Positions 35,362 through 44,119 are shown, counted from the stretch's first letter. The stretch: 64,000 bases of DNA from Bdellovibrionales bacterium (GCA_018266295.1 JAFEAQ010000004.1:186001-250000), one strand, 5' to 3'. The notes: a model not told the origin generated them from the sequence alone. Numbers and translations: made by a program.

Positions 35362-36468
35362 ATGAATAAACTGATCGGCCAACACATGATTATCGGGATT
35401 GCCGGGCAATCCCTGACCGCGGACGAAAAGAAATTCATCGTTAACAATAATATCGGCGGCATTATTCTGATGGGCCGCAATGTTTCTGAACCAAAACAGG
35501 TTCATGAGCTTTGCAAAGAAATCCAGTCTTTGCGCCACCAAATGCAAGACAAAGCTCCGCTTTTTATCGGCATCGATATGGAAGGCGGCCGTGTTGCAAG
35601 ATTGAAAGCGCCATTTACTCAGTGGCCACCACTCAAGAAGCTCGGTGATCTTGACAACGCCACAGTGACTTTCCACTTCTCTAATAAAATGGGATTGGAA
35701 CTGAATGCGGTCGGTATCAACTTGGATTTCGCTCCGTGCGTGGATGTTTTTACGAATGCAAAGAACACAGTCATTGGCGACCGCTCCATCAGCAGCGATC
35801 CTGAAATGGTGGCAAAACACGCTTCCGCTTTAGTTCGTGGTTACATCAAATCAAATATCATCTCTTGCGCGAAGCACTTCCCTGGTCATGGCAATACGAT
35901 TGTCGACAGCCACGAAGATCTTCCGGTGGAAGAACTTGATTTGAAGCGTTTGGACAGTTTGGAACTCATTCCATTTAAGCGCTCTTTCAAAGCGCGCGTA
36001 GATATGGTGATGACGTCGCACATTCTTTTTAAAAATATCGATCCAGAATGGCCTGTGACTTTGTCAGAGACTTTCTTAAAGAAAATCCTTCGTGAACAAT
36101 GCCGTTATCGTGGTTTGATCGTGACAGATGATCTTGATATGAAAGCCATGGCGAAGCACTACGATCCAAAGCAGATCCCAGTTCGCGCCCTGCAAGCTGG
36201 AGCTCAGATCTTGCTCTATTGTAATGAGCCGCTGTCACCACCACGTGCCATCGAAGGCATTACAGAAGCGACTGCTCAAGGCACGCTAAAAAAAGCGGAC
36301 CTCGAAGCAAGCTATAAGCAAATCATGGAAGTTAAGAAAGATAAGATCCCTCACCCAGATCCAATGCCACTAGACGAAGCATTGAAGATCGTTGGCAGCG
36401 AAGATCACCAGCGAGTGGCCCAAGCTCTTGCCAAAGGTGAAGTTCCTCCGGGACTTATTGAAGCTTAA
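35362..36468 (+). CDS. nagZ: Beta-N-acetylhexosaminidase NagZ (GH3)
   Basis: Glycosidase that removes GlcNAc from anhydro-muropeptides during peptidoglycan recycling, 368 residues. GH3 signatures are clear: IGIDMEGGRVARLK, the His/Asp loop CAKHFPGHGNTIVDSHEDLP (about residues 169-188; the His is the general acid in NagZ) and the nucleophile Asp in LIVTDDLDMKAM (about 253-264). There is no signal peptide, so it is cytoplasmic. The ATG follows AAGGGGAT. It complements the AmgK-MurU pair at 27.6-29.6 kb. The 3' end overlaps the convergent beta-propeller gene by 14 bp. Confidence 0.93.
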   Translation: MNKLIGQHMIIGIAGQSLTADEKKFIVNNNIGGIILMGRNVSEPKQVHELCKEIQSLRHQMQDKAPLFIGIDMEGGRVARLKAPFTQWPPLKKLGDLDNATVTFHFSNKMGLELNAVGINLDFAPCVDVFTNAKNTVIGDRSISSDPEMVAKHASALVRGYIKSNIISCAKHFPGHGNTIVDSHEDLPVEELDLKRLDSLELIPFKRSFKARVDMVMTSHILFKNIDPEWPVTLSETFLKKILREQCRYRGLIVTDDLDMKAMAKHYDPKQIPVRALQAGAQILLYCNEPLSPPRAIEGITEATAQGTLKKADLEASYKQIMEVKKDKIPHPDPMPLDEALKIVGSEDHQRVAQALAKGEVPPGLIEA

Positions 36469-37768
36469 TCGTCGAAAGAACAGGCTCGTCGTTAGCACGC
36501 ACTCGAATGATGTTAACGGCGTTGCCTCCGCCTTCTCCGGCACGGCCCTGACTTGTTACGATCACAGCCGACATATCTGGCGCCACCGCCAAGCCCACTG
36601 AAAATGGATCCACATTAATACGCGAAAGCACCTGCAACGTTTGTGCATCCAAAGTGACAAGCTCCGCTGAATTGTTCACCGCCACAAACAGGAATCGGCC
36701 CTTCGGAGAAATATCCAGCGTCCGCGCCCCTTGACCGACAGAAACCGATTTCCATTTTGGCCCGTTGATTCTTTTGCCCTTTGCAGAGATCAAAGCTTTT
36801 ACAACTTCTGTCAAAGGAGCTTTAGAAACAACCCCTGCGTAGTTCGAGCTCACGTAAATCGTTTGAGCGTCCGGACTCAGCACCATATGTCTTGGTGTCG
36901 AGGCAATATTCATGATCGAGCCCAAATAAGTGCGCGTTGGAATATGAAATCCAGCAATACCTCCTTTACCCATGCGTGACACCAGTAAATACTGGCTGTC
37001 CGGAGTAAAGAGACTGCCGCGAAGACAGAAGCCACAGGTTGAATCGCGGTCTGTGCCTTCGAGTCCGTCTTGGCTTAACTGTTTTTCCACCACCATGTGA
37101 GCCACATAGCGGTACTGACGAGGATCTCTGCTTGAAGTATCAATTAAACCAATCGTGTTATCGCCCCAGTTCATCACAGCCACATAGTTGCCATCCGGCG
37201 ATGCAACAACAAACTTCGGCACAGGCCCCGTTTGCATGACCCGCACGATTTCATCTGTGCGGGTATCAATAATCGAAATCGCACTTGGTGATTGGCCAGA
37301 GCGATCCCAATCGCGGCGATAGTAAGGAACCCAAAGATAGCGACCATCCGCAGACAATTCGCTTTCCACAGGTTTCCCCATGAATTGATTCACATCCCCT
37401 GTTGGTGGCTTAGAATAAAACTTATAATCAAACGCACTGACTTCACCCTCAAAGAGGCCTGCATCTTTTTCCGTGAACTTGTGAACGATTGTTTTTAGTT
37501 TTTGCAACTCGGGCCAAGAATACACAACCGTCTTCCCGCCCTCGAGAGAGTTAATATAAATCTTTCTGGCATCAGCCGAGAATCGCACCGACTTCGGCGA
37601 GTTAATATCTTTATCGCGAATATCCACTGGAAGTTTGTTTTTAAAACTTCCATTGCCAATACGCGCATAAGCACTCAGGGAAATGAGCTCGGTCTCTTGC
37701 GCAAAAGCAGACGAAAATGGAATGGTCAGAACCGTCAATGCCGCTAAAAGAATATTTTTTGTTTTCAT
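36455..37768 (-). CDS. Exported YncE-like beta-propeller protein
   Basis: 437-residue periplasmic protein with a signal peptide ending near SSAFAQET. The mature part is made of YVTN/YncE-like beta-propeller blades: KSVRFSADARKIYINSLEGG, SELSADGRYLWVPYYRRDW, FVVASPDGNYVAVMNWGDN, MVLSPDAQTIYVSSNYAG and TLDISPKGRFLFVAVNN. A CGFC motif near residue 235 could hold a disulfide or bind a metal. Propellers of this kind serve as binding scaffolds. ATG 37768 is preferred to an upstream one since it gives a proper signal peptide. It converges on nagZ with a 14-bp 3' overlap. The role is not known. Confidence 0.8.
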   Translation of the reverse strand: MKTKNILLAALTVLTIPFSSAFAQETELISLSAYARIGNGSFKNKLPVDIRDKDINSPKSVRFSADARKIYINSLEGGKTVVYSWPELQKLKTIVHKFTEKDAGLFEGEVSAFDYKFYSKPPTGDVNQFMGKPVESELSADGRYLWVPYYRRDWDRSGQSPSAISIIDTRTDEIVRVMQTGPVPKFVVASPDGNYVAVMNWGDNTIGLIDTSSRDPRQYRYVAHMVVEKQLSQDGLEGTDRDSTCGFCLRGSLFTPDSQYLLVSRMGKGGIAGFHIPTRTYLGSIMNIASTPRHMVLSPDAQTIYVSSNYAGVVSKAPLTEVVKALISAKGKRINGPKWKSVSVGQGARTLDISPKGRFLFVAVNNSAELVTLDAQTLQVLSRINVDPFSVGLAVAPDMSAVIVTSQGRAGEGGGNAVNIIRVRANDEPVLSTIKLQ

Positions 37769-37810
37769 AGAGAGAAAACAAAGCAACTCCCTTGCCAGAA
37801 TTTTCGGCCT

Positions 37811-37841
37811 CAAAGAAAAACCCCGCGGTTTTCGCGGGGTT
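37811..37841 (-). terminator. Rho-independent terminator of the exported helical protein gene
   Basis: On the minus strand AACCCCGCG / CGCGGGGTT with a short loop is followed by TTTCTTTGAG. It lies about 40 bp past the stop at 37882. Confidence 0.85.
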
Positions 37842-37881
37842 CACTCAGATATAATATTCAAACTGACTAGAAGTTTAACAA

Positions 37882-38646
37882 CTACTTAGCAGTACCGTTT
37901 TCACTGCTACTACCGTGAGATTTATCGTACAGATTGCCTTTGCGAGTAGAGTTCTCAGTCCCCGGGAAAAGTGTCTTTTGGATGGTCTCAGCTGAAACTT
38001 CTTTGCGCTCGGGAACACGGCAGCGAGCGACACCTTCGCACATTGTTTGCGAATTCAAAAGAAGACCAAACTTGTCTTTCAAATAAGCACCGATGAGAGA
38101 CTTATCATAAGCGTTAGATACTTTTTCAAGCGCCATATCTGTATCTCCCACTTTGCCATGCAAGGTCGCAAACTCTGTCAGCAAACCTTGAGTCGTAATC
38201 GCCGTCGTGATGGCTTTATTTTGTGACTTCAAATCATAGATCTCTTTGCCGGACTCTTGAAGCAGCTTCACTTTATCGCGATTTAAACTTTCTGCCTTAT
38301 CATCGAGCTCACCCGCCGTTTTTTTCGCAGCGTCGAGTTTTTCCTTTGCATCGTCCATTTTCTTTTTCAACTCTCTGTCACCGGCACCGCGGCCAATTCC
38401 AAAAATCCCGCCCGCCGTGTCTTTCCACTGGTTAGATGCAACATCGAAATCTTTTTGCAAAGCTTGAACTTTCTTCGCCGCTTCTGTTTGCTGTTTTGCG
38501 AGCGTCGCCAAGTCTTGAGCGAACTGGTTGTTCTTTGCATTAACCGCACCAGTTGCAGCCTCGAGATCTTTTAAAGATTTCTCTGCTGAAAAACCAACGC
38601 TCACAGCGAAGATCAAAGATACTAAAACACATGCGTTTTTAATCAT
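37882..38646 (-). CDS. Exported coiled-coil protein of unknown function
   Basis: 254-residue protein with a signal peptide ending near SVGFSAEK. Residues 25-150 are a long coiled coil (LAKQQTEAAKKVQALQKDF, KKKMDDAKEKLDAAKKTAGE), interrupted by a Gly-rich turn GGIFGIGRGAGD. A Cys pair (CEGVARC) near 203 probably forms a small disulfide loop, and the tail is polar. The ATG is inside AATCATGATT, with AAAAGG upstream. It is a single-gene unit with its own terminator, diverging from the sigma-54-driven TonB-like operon. No family recognised. Confidence 0.68.
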   Translation of the reverse strand: MIKNACVLVSLIFAVSVGFSAEKSLKDLEAATGAVNAKNNQFAQDLATLAKQQTEAAKKVQALQKDFDVASNQWKDTAGGIFGIGRGAGDRELKKKMDDAKEKLDAAKKTAGELDDKAESLNRDKVKLLQESGKEIYDLKSQNKAITTAITTQGLLTEFATLHGKVGDTDMALEKVSNAYDKSLIGAYLKDKFGLLLNSQTMCEGVARCRVPERKEVSAETIQKTLFPGTENSTRKGNLYDKSHGSSSENGTAK

Positions 38647-38851
38647 GATTCATTCCTTTTCTCGGTGGTTTTAGTTTACAGAAAACCCCGCTCATTGCCC
38701 TCTGTTTTCCACAATTCCGAGCCTTGGTCTGGTGGCAAACGGGCTCCTAGGGCTGTTTGTAAAAGCTTCATGAAAGCCGGAACACTGACAAAAACCGGAA
38801 CACCCCCGTTCCCTGAGCTGAAAAAGAACGCCCTCTCAAGGCGCAAAATCC

Positions 38852-38867
38852 TGGCAAGGACTTTGCT
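38852..38867 (+). promoter_or_regulatory. Sigma-54 promoter upstream of the TonB-like operon
   Basis: TGGCAAGGACTTTGCT matches the sigma-54 consensus TGGCACG-N4-TTGCW at all but one defined base: GG (38853-38854) and GC (38865-38866) are exactly ten bases apart. Start of transcription would be near 38878, about 30 bp before the ATG at 38909. Confidence 0.72.
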
Positions 38868-38908
38868 CCTTTCCCAATGGATTAAATCTCTTAGGATAGG
38901 AGCCCCCA

Positions 38909-39202
38909 ATGAAAAAGACTCTCTTCGCAGTTCTTGCCGCTGTCATGATGACTGACGCCGCTATGGCCGCCTCTTCAACGCCATCAAAAACTTTCCAGGC
39001 CGTGACTCAGCTTCGTAAGGAATCTGAAAACAACCGCCGTGTGTTCGAACTTGCTGAACGTGATGCTGCCGAATTTACTTTCTCTGACGGCGCTGTTCGT
39101 GGCGAAGACTTAAAGCGTGCTCTGGCTCTGATCCGTCGTGAAAGACCTCGTTTGCAATCTTCTGATATGGACCTTTCGATCGCCATTCTTCAGGCTGAGT
39201 AG
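38909..39202 (+). CDS. Small exported helical protein, first gene of the TonB-like operon
   Basis: 97-residue exported protein. The signal peptide ends near DAAMAASS. The 75-residue mature part is helical and charged (TQLRKESENNRRVFELAERD, GEDLKRALALIRRERPRL). The ATG has AGGAG seven bases upstream. It lies behind a good sigma-54 promoter and 25 bp before the TonB-like gene, so both are probably induced together. No family recognised; a periplasmic partner of the TonB-like protein is a guess. Confidence 0.75.
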   Translation: MKKTLFAVLAAVMMTDAAMAASSTPSKTFQAVTQLRKESENNRRVFELAERDAAEFTFSDGAVRGEDLKRALALIRRERPRLQSSDMDLSIAILQAE

Positions 39203-39227
39203 TTACTGAATAATCTAGGAGTCCGTC

Positions 39228-40502
39228 ATGGAATTTAAAGGCTTGCAACAAACCGAGAACGAATTGCCACCGATGCCCGTTGATTTGACGGAGAATAAGT
39301 CGGGCCGTTTTATCTCATTGTCAGTGATGCTTCACGCAGCTCTGGTCGCCACCGTGGCGCTCATGAGCGTACCGCCGATTGAATTCCCGAAAAAAGAAGT
39401 GATCGAGTTTGAAGTCGAAAGCGAAACAACGGCTGCGAAGCCGATTGCTGACGGCACCAACGTTCCTGAAACTAAAGGCGAAGCAGCGCCGGCCCCAGCT
39501 CCTGTCGAGCCACCAGCAGCTCCCGCACCTGTCGCAAAAGCCGCTCCTGTAGCACCTCCGACAGAACCGGCTGAGTCTGTGGCGCCCAAGATAGCACCCG
39601 TTGTGGCGGCTCCCAAGGCCGTGGCCGCAGCTCCGAAAGCAGTAGCAGCAGCACCAGCGACTTTAGATGATATCTCCACTCCTGATCTTGAAACCTTAGA
39701 CACCGGTGAAGTCGCTGTCGCTCAGATGGATGAAAAGGATCTTCAAGACGACTTCGAAAAAGTCGACCGCGAAAATCGTAAAGCCGTGATCGCCGCTAAA
39801 AAATCCATCGAAAGCGACGCCGATAAAGCTGCCCAAGATGGCGACGACGCCTTGAGAGAAGTTGAACAAGAAAACCAAGCTCTGGCGAAATCTGCCGCCC
39901 AAGCCGAAGAAGCTCGTCGCAAAGCCGATGTCGCTGCCATTGCCGCGGCCGAAGCCAAAGAAAAAGCGGCCGCTGATAAAGCAGCCCGTCTTGCAGCCAA
40001 ACAAGCAGCAGATCGCGAAGCTTCTGAAGCCCGTGCGGCCGCAGCTCGTGAAGCACAAATCGCCCGTGAAGGTGAAGAAGCGAATGCCCGCCTTGCCGCT
40101 TTGAAAGAAGCTCATGGCAAAGGCACTGCAGATGAGGGTGAAGGGACCGGCAATTCCGGCTCTCCAGCGCCCACGAAGGAAGTTGCAGGCATTCCAGGTG
40201 GCGTGCGTTCGCTCGAACAACTCCGTCAAATGCCGGGCAATAAGTTTCCTCAATATTCGCAAGAAGAGCGTTTAGCCCGTCAAGAGGGTCAGACAATGTT
40301 CTATGCTTACGTGAACAAAGACGGCAGTCTTTCGCAGTTTAAGCTCGGCCAATCCACGGGATATCGCAATTTGGACTCAAAAACCCTGGCGGCTCTGAAA
40401 AAATGGAAGTTCTATCCGGGACAAGAAGGCTGGGTGGAAATGCCGTTTAAATGGACCCTGAATGGGGAGGCTCTGGAAGCCGGCGGCCAGCTTAGAAAAT
40501 AG
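39228..40502 (+). CDS. TonB-like energy-transducing protein with long Ala/Lys/Glu spacer
   Basis: 424-residue protein anchored by one N-terminal membrane helix (about 28-47, FISLSVMLHAALVATVALMS). Then come a Pro/Ala-rich stretch (APAPVEPPAAPAPV, 90-140) and a long charged Ala/Glu/Lys helix (150-290) that could span the periplasm. The last 90 residues form a TonB C-terminal domain: MFYAYVNKDGSLSQFKLGQS, LDSKTLAALKKWKFYPGQEG. TonB links the proton motive force, via ExbB/ExbD, to outer-membrane receptors; no exbBD lies here. The spacer resembles TolA as much as TonB, so a TolA-like role is possible. AGGAG precedes the ATG. The gene ends at a bidirectional terminator. Confidence 0.78.
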   Translation: MEFKGLQQTENELPPMPVDLTENKSGRFISLSVMLHAALVATVALMSVPPIEFPKKEVIEFEVESETTAAKPIADGTNVPETKGEAAPAPAPVEPPAAPAPVAKAAPVAPPTEPAESVAPKIAPVVAAPKAVAAAPKAVAAAPATLDDISTPDLETLDTGEVAVAQMDEKDLQDDFEKVDRENRKAVIAAKKSIESDADKAAQDGDDALREVEQENQALAKSAAQAEEARRKADVAAIAAAEAKEKAAADKAARLAAKQAADREASEARAAAAREAQIAREGEEANARLAALKEAHGKGTADEGEGTGNSGSPAPTKEVAGIPGGVRSLEQLRQMPGNKFPQYSQEERLARQEGQTMFYAYVNKDGSLSQFKLGQSTGYRNLDSKTLAALKKWKFYPGQEGWVEMPFKWTLNGEALEAGGQLRK

Positions 40503-40535
40503 AGTTGGATAATGGACAATAGAGTTTAGACAAAC

Positions 40536-40565
40536 GAAAAAAGCCGGATATACCGGCTTTTTTCT
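40536..40565. terminator. Bidirectional terminator
   Basis: AAAAAAGCCGG / CCGGCTTTTTT with a 5-base loop, T-rich on both strands. It serves the TonB-like gene (plus) and the 42-residue gene (minus), which converge here. Confidence 0.9.
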
Positions 40566-40590
40566 TTAAAAGATCAATCAAATCAATGAT

Positions 40591-40719
40591 TTAGTCTTTA
40601 AAAAGGGCTTTTGCAGATTTAGTAGTGCCTTTGTTGCGAAGAGCAGCTTTACGTTTAGTACCGCTAGTAGTTCTTTTCTTTTCGCGAATGTATTCAGTCT
40701 TTTTAGTTTTAGAAGCCAT
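40591..40719 (-). CDS. Small basic protein, 42 residues
   Basis: Very basic 42-residue protein beginning MASKTKKTEYIREKKRTTSG and ending TTKSAKALFKD, with 13 Lys/Arg in the first 30 residues. GGAG lies seven bases before the ATG, the codons are those of highly expressed genes, and a terminator follows 25 bp past the stop. The make-up is like a small ribosomal or nucleoid protein. I recall similar short proteins in related delta-type bacteria but cannot name a family. It is flanked by envelope genes and stands alone. Confidence 0.75.
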   Translation of the reverse strand: MASKTKKTEYIREKKRTTSGTKRKAALRNKGTTKSAKALFKD

Positions 40720-40754
40720 GTTTCATCTCCAAGTTTAACGGATGGTGTTAGGTA

Positions 40755-41600
40755 TCAAAAGGAAAAGGACAAGTCAATGGAGTGGCGATCAAAATTAGCA
40801 CCTTTTACCGACCCCTGGTGGGCATAATCCACCGAGAAGACCGGCCCATGAAAGCCAATCCCCTGGGTAAAGAGCTCCTGGCTGGCTAAAATGTCGTTCT
40901 TGTACCCAATACGGAAGATCAGCCACTCGTTTAATAGGGTCTCAAGCCCCATAATATAAGCCGGCTTGCCGAAGTTGTTATTCTTGGCAGAAAGCACATC
41001 AAAACGGTAACGAACGAAGTTTTTATAAATAAAATTCAGCCCCACGGCCATCTGCGATTCTTCGCGGACCTCTTCAGGGACCGTGTCCTTCCCACCAAAC
41101 ATATTATAAAAAACATACGCTAAACCGAAGTGATCGGTTGGAGTATAAAACAATCCCAAGTGCCCGTTGGTCTGATTGTATGTACTGGTTTTGTAATCCA
41201 CAGTACTCATCGTCCCGGTAATCCCCATCGAGAGTTTGTCGACGACAAAATCAGCGAGCGACAAACGCGTGTCTTTCCACTTCACATCTTGATCGGTGCT
41301 GTCTTTTGCCTTTCGCTGTAAATAAGAAAGACTCGCGGGAACCACGACCTCGCGGCTTGATTCGCTTAGACTTAAGGACAGATCGTCTTTGCTTCCGGTC
41401 GCATAAATATATCGTCCCTTCAAGTGGACTAATCCCGCTGGATTCAAGTAGTTGACGTCCCCGGCCTCGACCGCAGCCCGGCCCGCACCGGCCACACCAT
41501 CAGTAGCAGCACTAGAAAAACTTTGGGCGTGAGCCAAACTAGATATAAAATAAAGGCTCAGTAAAACAGGATGTTTTAACACGCTTAAAGGATTGAGCAT
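40755..41600 (-). CDS. Outer-membrane beta-barrel protein (FadL/PorV-like)
   Basis: 281-residue protein with a signal peptide ending at LAHAQSFS and the N-terminal pattern ATDGVAGAGRAAVEAGDVNYLNPAGL, typical of FadL/PorV-type barrels in which a GxAxAG-NPAGL stretch precedes the first strands. The rest is alternating amphipathic strands (DTRLSLADFVVDKLSMGITG, YIMGLETLLNEWLIFRIGY) ending in Phe (LSFSF), as outer-membrane proteins do. At 281 residues it is shorter than FadL. The start codon overlaps by one base the TTG start of the divergent M23 peptidase gene, so the leaders of the two genes lie inside each other. Confidence 0.78.
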   Translation of the reverse strand: MLNPLSVLKHPVLLSLYFISSLAHAQSFSSAATDGVAGAGRAAVEAGDVNYLNPAGLVHLKGRYIYATGSKDDLSLSLSESSREVVVPASLSYLQRKAKDSTDQDVKWKDTRLSLADFVVDKLSMGITGTMSTVDYKTSTYNQTNGHLGLFYTPTDHFGLAYVFYNMFGGKDTVPEEVREESQMAVGLNFIYKNFVRYRFDVLSAKNNNFGKPAYIMGLETLLNEWLIFRIGYKNDILASQELFTQGIGFHGPVFSVDYAHQGSVKGANFDRHSIDLSFSF

Positions 41601-42712
41601 TGAAGTACCTCTACCGTTTCGTATTCACGAGTTGGATGATTTTTTCGCTGTTATCCTATCAAAGAGCTTTCGCCGGAGCCAATGGCTTTATCGCAAAAAA
41701 GGTACGGACCGGTGACAATGTTGTTTCTTTATTAAAACTCCATGGCTTTAGCGAAACTGAGCGCGGCCGCGCTTTGACGTTAGCACCGGACCTGCGTCAT
41801 TTATATTTACAACTCGACGTGGGTTATTTGGTTCGCAGTGAAGGGGGCGCAACCGAAGTGCGCCTGTATGATCCGCAAGAGCCGGTCGTGTTTGTTATTA
41901 AGAAGTCTGCTCAGGGTGTTGAGGCCAGAAAAGCCCGCGCCATTTTCAAAACCACTGTGGCTCGTTACGACGGACAAGTTCGCGGTTCACTGATGGCAAA
42001 TATTCTCGACAAAGTGAATAGCAACTGGGTGGCATCGCGTTTTATGGACGCCTACATTATGGACTATAATCTCAATCGTGGTCTTGAGCGCGGCGCAAAG
42101 TTCTGGCTCACGGTCGAGAAAAAATACGACGGCCCATTCTTCATTCGCTATGGCGAGGTTCTGCAGACTTCTCTCGCAATTCGCGGCAATAACATTCAAA
42201 AACGATTCGTAAAGATCGAAAAGGGCGGAGGCGTCTTCATTGCTGAAAGTGATCTACTGAAGAATCGTCCGTTCTATGCGCCGGTAACCTACCTGCGCGT
42301 GGCAAGCTTGTTCCAACCTCACCGTCGTCATCCGATCACACGCAAAGTGCAGCCACACCTAGGCGTCGACTTTGAACTGCCAGAAGGAACTCCGATCTAC
42401 GCCGCTCGTAACGGCACCGTTGTTCGCTTCGGCAAGAACAAAGCTGCCGGGAATTACGTTGTGCTCATGCATGGAAATGGAGTCGAAACATCGTACAATC
42501 ATATGCGTAAACTGGATTCGCGCATTCGCTTTGGCTTAAAACTCAACGCCGGCGACCGTGTTGGCGAAGTCGGTTGTACCGGCTACTGCACGAAAGCGCA
42601 TTTGCACTTTGCCGTAAGACAAAAAGGACGCATGGTGGATCCACTCAAGTTCTTACGCCCTTATCCTGTTTTTGCAGAAAACTTATTGCATGCGAAAGTC
42701 GCGCAGTTCTAA
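41600..42712 (+). CDS. Exported M23 peptidase (LytM-type endopeptidase)
   Basis: 370-residue peptidoglycan endopeptidase. Signal peptide ends near QRAFAGAN; residues 30-220 form an OapA/LysM-like N-terminal region (VRTGDNVVSLLKLHGFSETE). The catalytic domain has intact zinc ligands: HLGVDFELPEGTPI (HxxxD) and HLHFAVRQ (HxH), with YNHM between, so this one should be active, unlike EnvC at 11.1 kb. The start is TTG at 41600, with AAAGGA seven bases away. It is divergent from the beta-barrel gene with zero intergenic space. Related M23 enzymes cleave or remodel peptidoglycan in growth and, in Bdellovibrio, possibly in predation. Confidence 0.87.
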   Translation: MKYLYRFVFTSWMIFSLLSYQRAFAGANGFIAKKVRTGDNVVSLLKLHGFSETERGRALTLAPDLRHLYLQLDVGYLVRSEGGATEVRLYDPQEPVVFVIKKSAQGVEARKARAIFKTTVARYDGQVRGSLMANILDKVNSNWVASRFMDAYIMDYNLNRGLERGAKFWLTVEKKYDGPFFIRYGEVLQTSLAIRGNNIQKRFVKIEKGGGVFIAESDLLKNRPFYAPVTYLRVASLFQPHRRHPITRKVQPHLGVDFELPEGTPIYAARNGTVVRFGKNKAAGNYVVLMHGNGVETSYNHMRKLDSRIRFGLKLNAGDRVGEVGCTGYCTKAHLHFAVRQKGRMVDPLKFLRPYPVFAENLLHAKVAQF

Positions 42713-42727
42713 CAGCGAGAACGCATC

Positions 42728-43993
42728 TTAGTTACGAAGACAGATTGAAATATACTGAGCGCAGCGTTTTGCAATCGCTGGGTTCGCAAGACCTTGCAAG
42801 CCTTGATAGCATTCGTTTCTTTGATCGTACTCAACCGCTTCTTCAGCAGTACCAGCCGCATTATTGTAGCATGTGCCCGACTTCGGAACGACACAACGGC
42901 GATCTATGCTGACATCCCACTGAGAAGCCGGCAAATGGCGGCGGACGATTTCAAGTTCGCGGCGATAGTTCGCATCACCCATACGGTCAATCGAATCTGC
43001 TGGGCAATAAGTTGCCGAGTCCGCAGCTTTTACGATCGCATAACGGCGCCCCTGAGCACAGCTCCAAGTCGCACCGCTATTTGCCGCTGGATTTGCAAGA
43101 TCTGTCTCTTGAATGCCGACAAGGATATTGTTCGGATTGCGTGAGTTCGGAGCCACCGTTGTGCTTTGAGCGATCGCCTGAGTCAAAGGAGCGATATCCG
43201 CTGCAAACAACATCGTGTAGCCACGGCCGTAAGCGATTGACGTATCTGTCGTCGAAGAAGGCATTCTTGCCGCAAACGCTGAAGTTCCCGTAGGACCTGT
43301 GTAAGTCAGGGCAAGCATGCCGTTGTTAGATAAGTCATTACGCAGGCTGTACGCCACACCTTCATCGTTGTTGTAAGTGATTTTAGCTTCCATCACACGC
43401 TGAGCCGCTGTCGCCGCCAGTGGAAAGTAGTTCACTACTCCGCCCAAAGATCTGAACACAGGCTCCATGATGCGGTCATCAGTCAAATCGGTCATCAAGT
43501 TCACATAGTCCACGTTCAAAGCAGGATTTGAACCGGTTGGATTGCGCACTTGTTGTGGCGCGCCGCGAGTGCGCAGTGCCATTTGCAATGTTGCCGAGTT
43601 GTTTTCAACAGTTTCACCAACATAGGACTTCATCTGTTCGACAGTGACAGTGGTCGAAGGATATTGTGGTTTGAGTTTCGAGTTCACATAGGTGATGAAG
43701 TTTGACGTTAAATTCACACCGCCGCCATCATAGGAACCAGCTTTGACTGTGAAATATGCGGCATTTGTGCTGAGGCCTGCGCCAAAGCAAGAGTTGTAAG
43801 TAATTTGATCAAATGTTGCATTGAATGCGAAAGGAGCTGCTGTGTCTGAACCAACAGAGGCTAGATTCTCGGTTGTATCAATGGCCGAATCGAAACCCGC
43901 TTTTCCGCAGTTTTGGAAGGCGAAAACAAGGAGTCCGCACGCGAAAACGGCAGACAAGGACTTTAACAGATTACTACGCACGTCGGTCCTCAT
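42728..43993 (-). CDS. Lipoprotein with FQNC lipobox
   Basis: 421-residue lipoprotein. The signal LLKSLSAVFACGLLVFAFQNCGKAGF gives lipobox AFQNC (shown here from Leu10); FQNC lipoproteins are common in Bdellovibrio-type genomes. The mature protein has cysteines late in the sequence (CVVPKSGTC, CYQGLQGLANP, CAQYISIC) and mixed alpha/beta patterns, with no motif I recognise. ATG 43993 has GGGGGA five bases upstream; a TTG 12 bases earlier is less likely. It converges on the M23 gene (15 bp apart, no terminator seen). Confidence 0.72.
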   Translation of the reverse strand: MRTDVRSNLLKSLSAVFACGLLVFAFQNCGKAGFDSAIDTTENLASVGSDTAAPFAFNATFDQITYNSCFGAGLSTNAAYFTVKAGSYDGGGVNLTSNFITYVNSKLKPQYPSTTVTVEQMKSYVGETVENNSATLQMALRTRGAPQQVRNPTGSNPALNVDYVNLMTDLTDDRIMEPVFRSLGGVVNYFPLAATAAQRVMEAKITYNNDEGVAYSLRNDLSNNGMLALTYTGPTGTSAFAARMPSSTTDTSIAYGRGYTMLFAADIAPLTQAIAQSTTVAPNSRNPNNILVGIQETDLANPAANSGATWSCAQGRRYAIVKAADSATYCPADSIDRMGDANYRRELEIVRRHLPASQWDVSIDRRCVVPKSGTCYNNAAGTAEEAVEYDQRNECYQGLQGLANPAIAKRCAQYISICLRN

Positions 43994-44119
43994 AGAATCC
44001 CCCAAATTCAGAGTAACACATTCGTTCTGAGCACTGCTCCAAAAAGCAGCTGCTATTACAATTTGAGACAGGCAGGTTTAGGACTTGTCTTAAAATGAAA
44101 CGTCTGAGATTTATTAAAC

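Noticed and set aside
39477-39665. GCAGC-type short repeats considered as a possible recombination or microsatellite element
   Set aside because: They encode the Ala/Pro-rich spacer of the TonB-like protein and are not regular at the DNA level.
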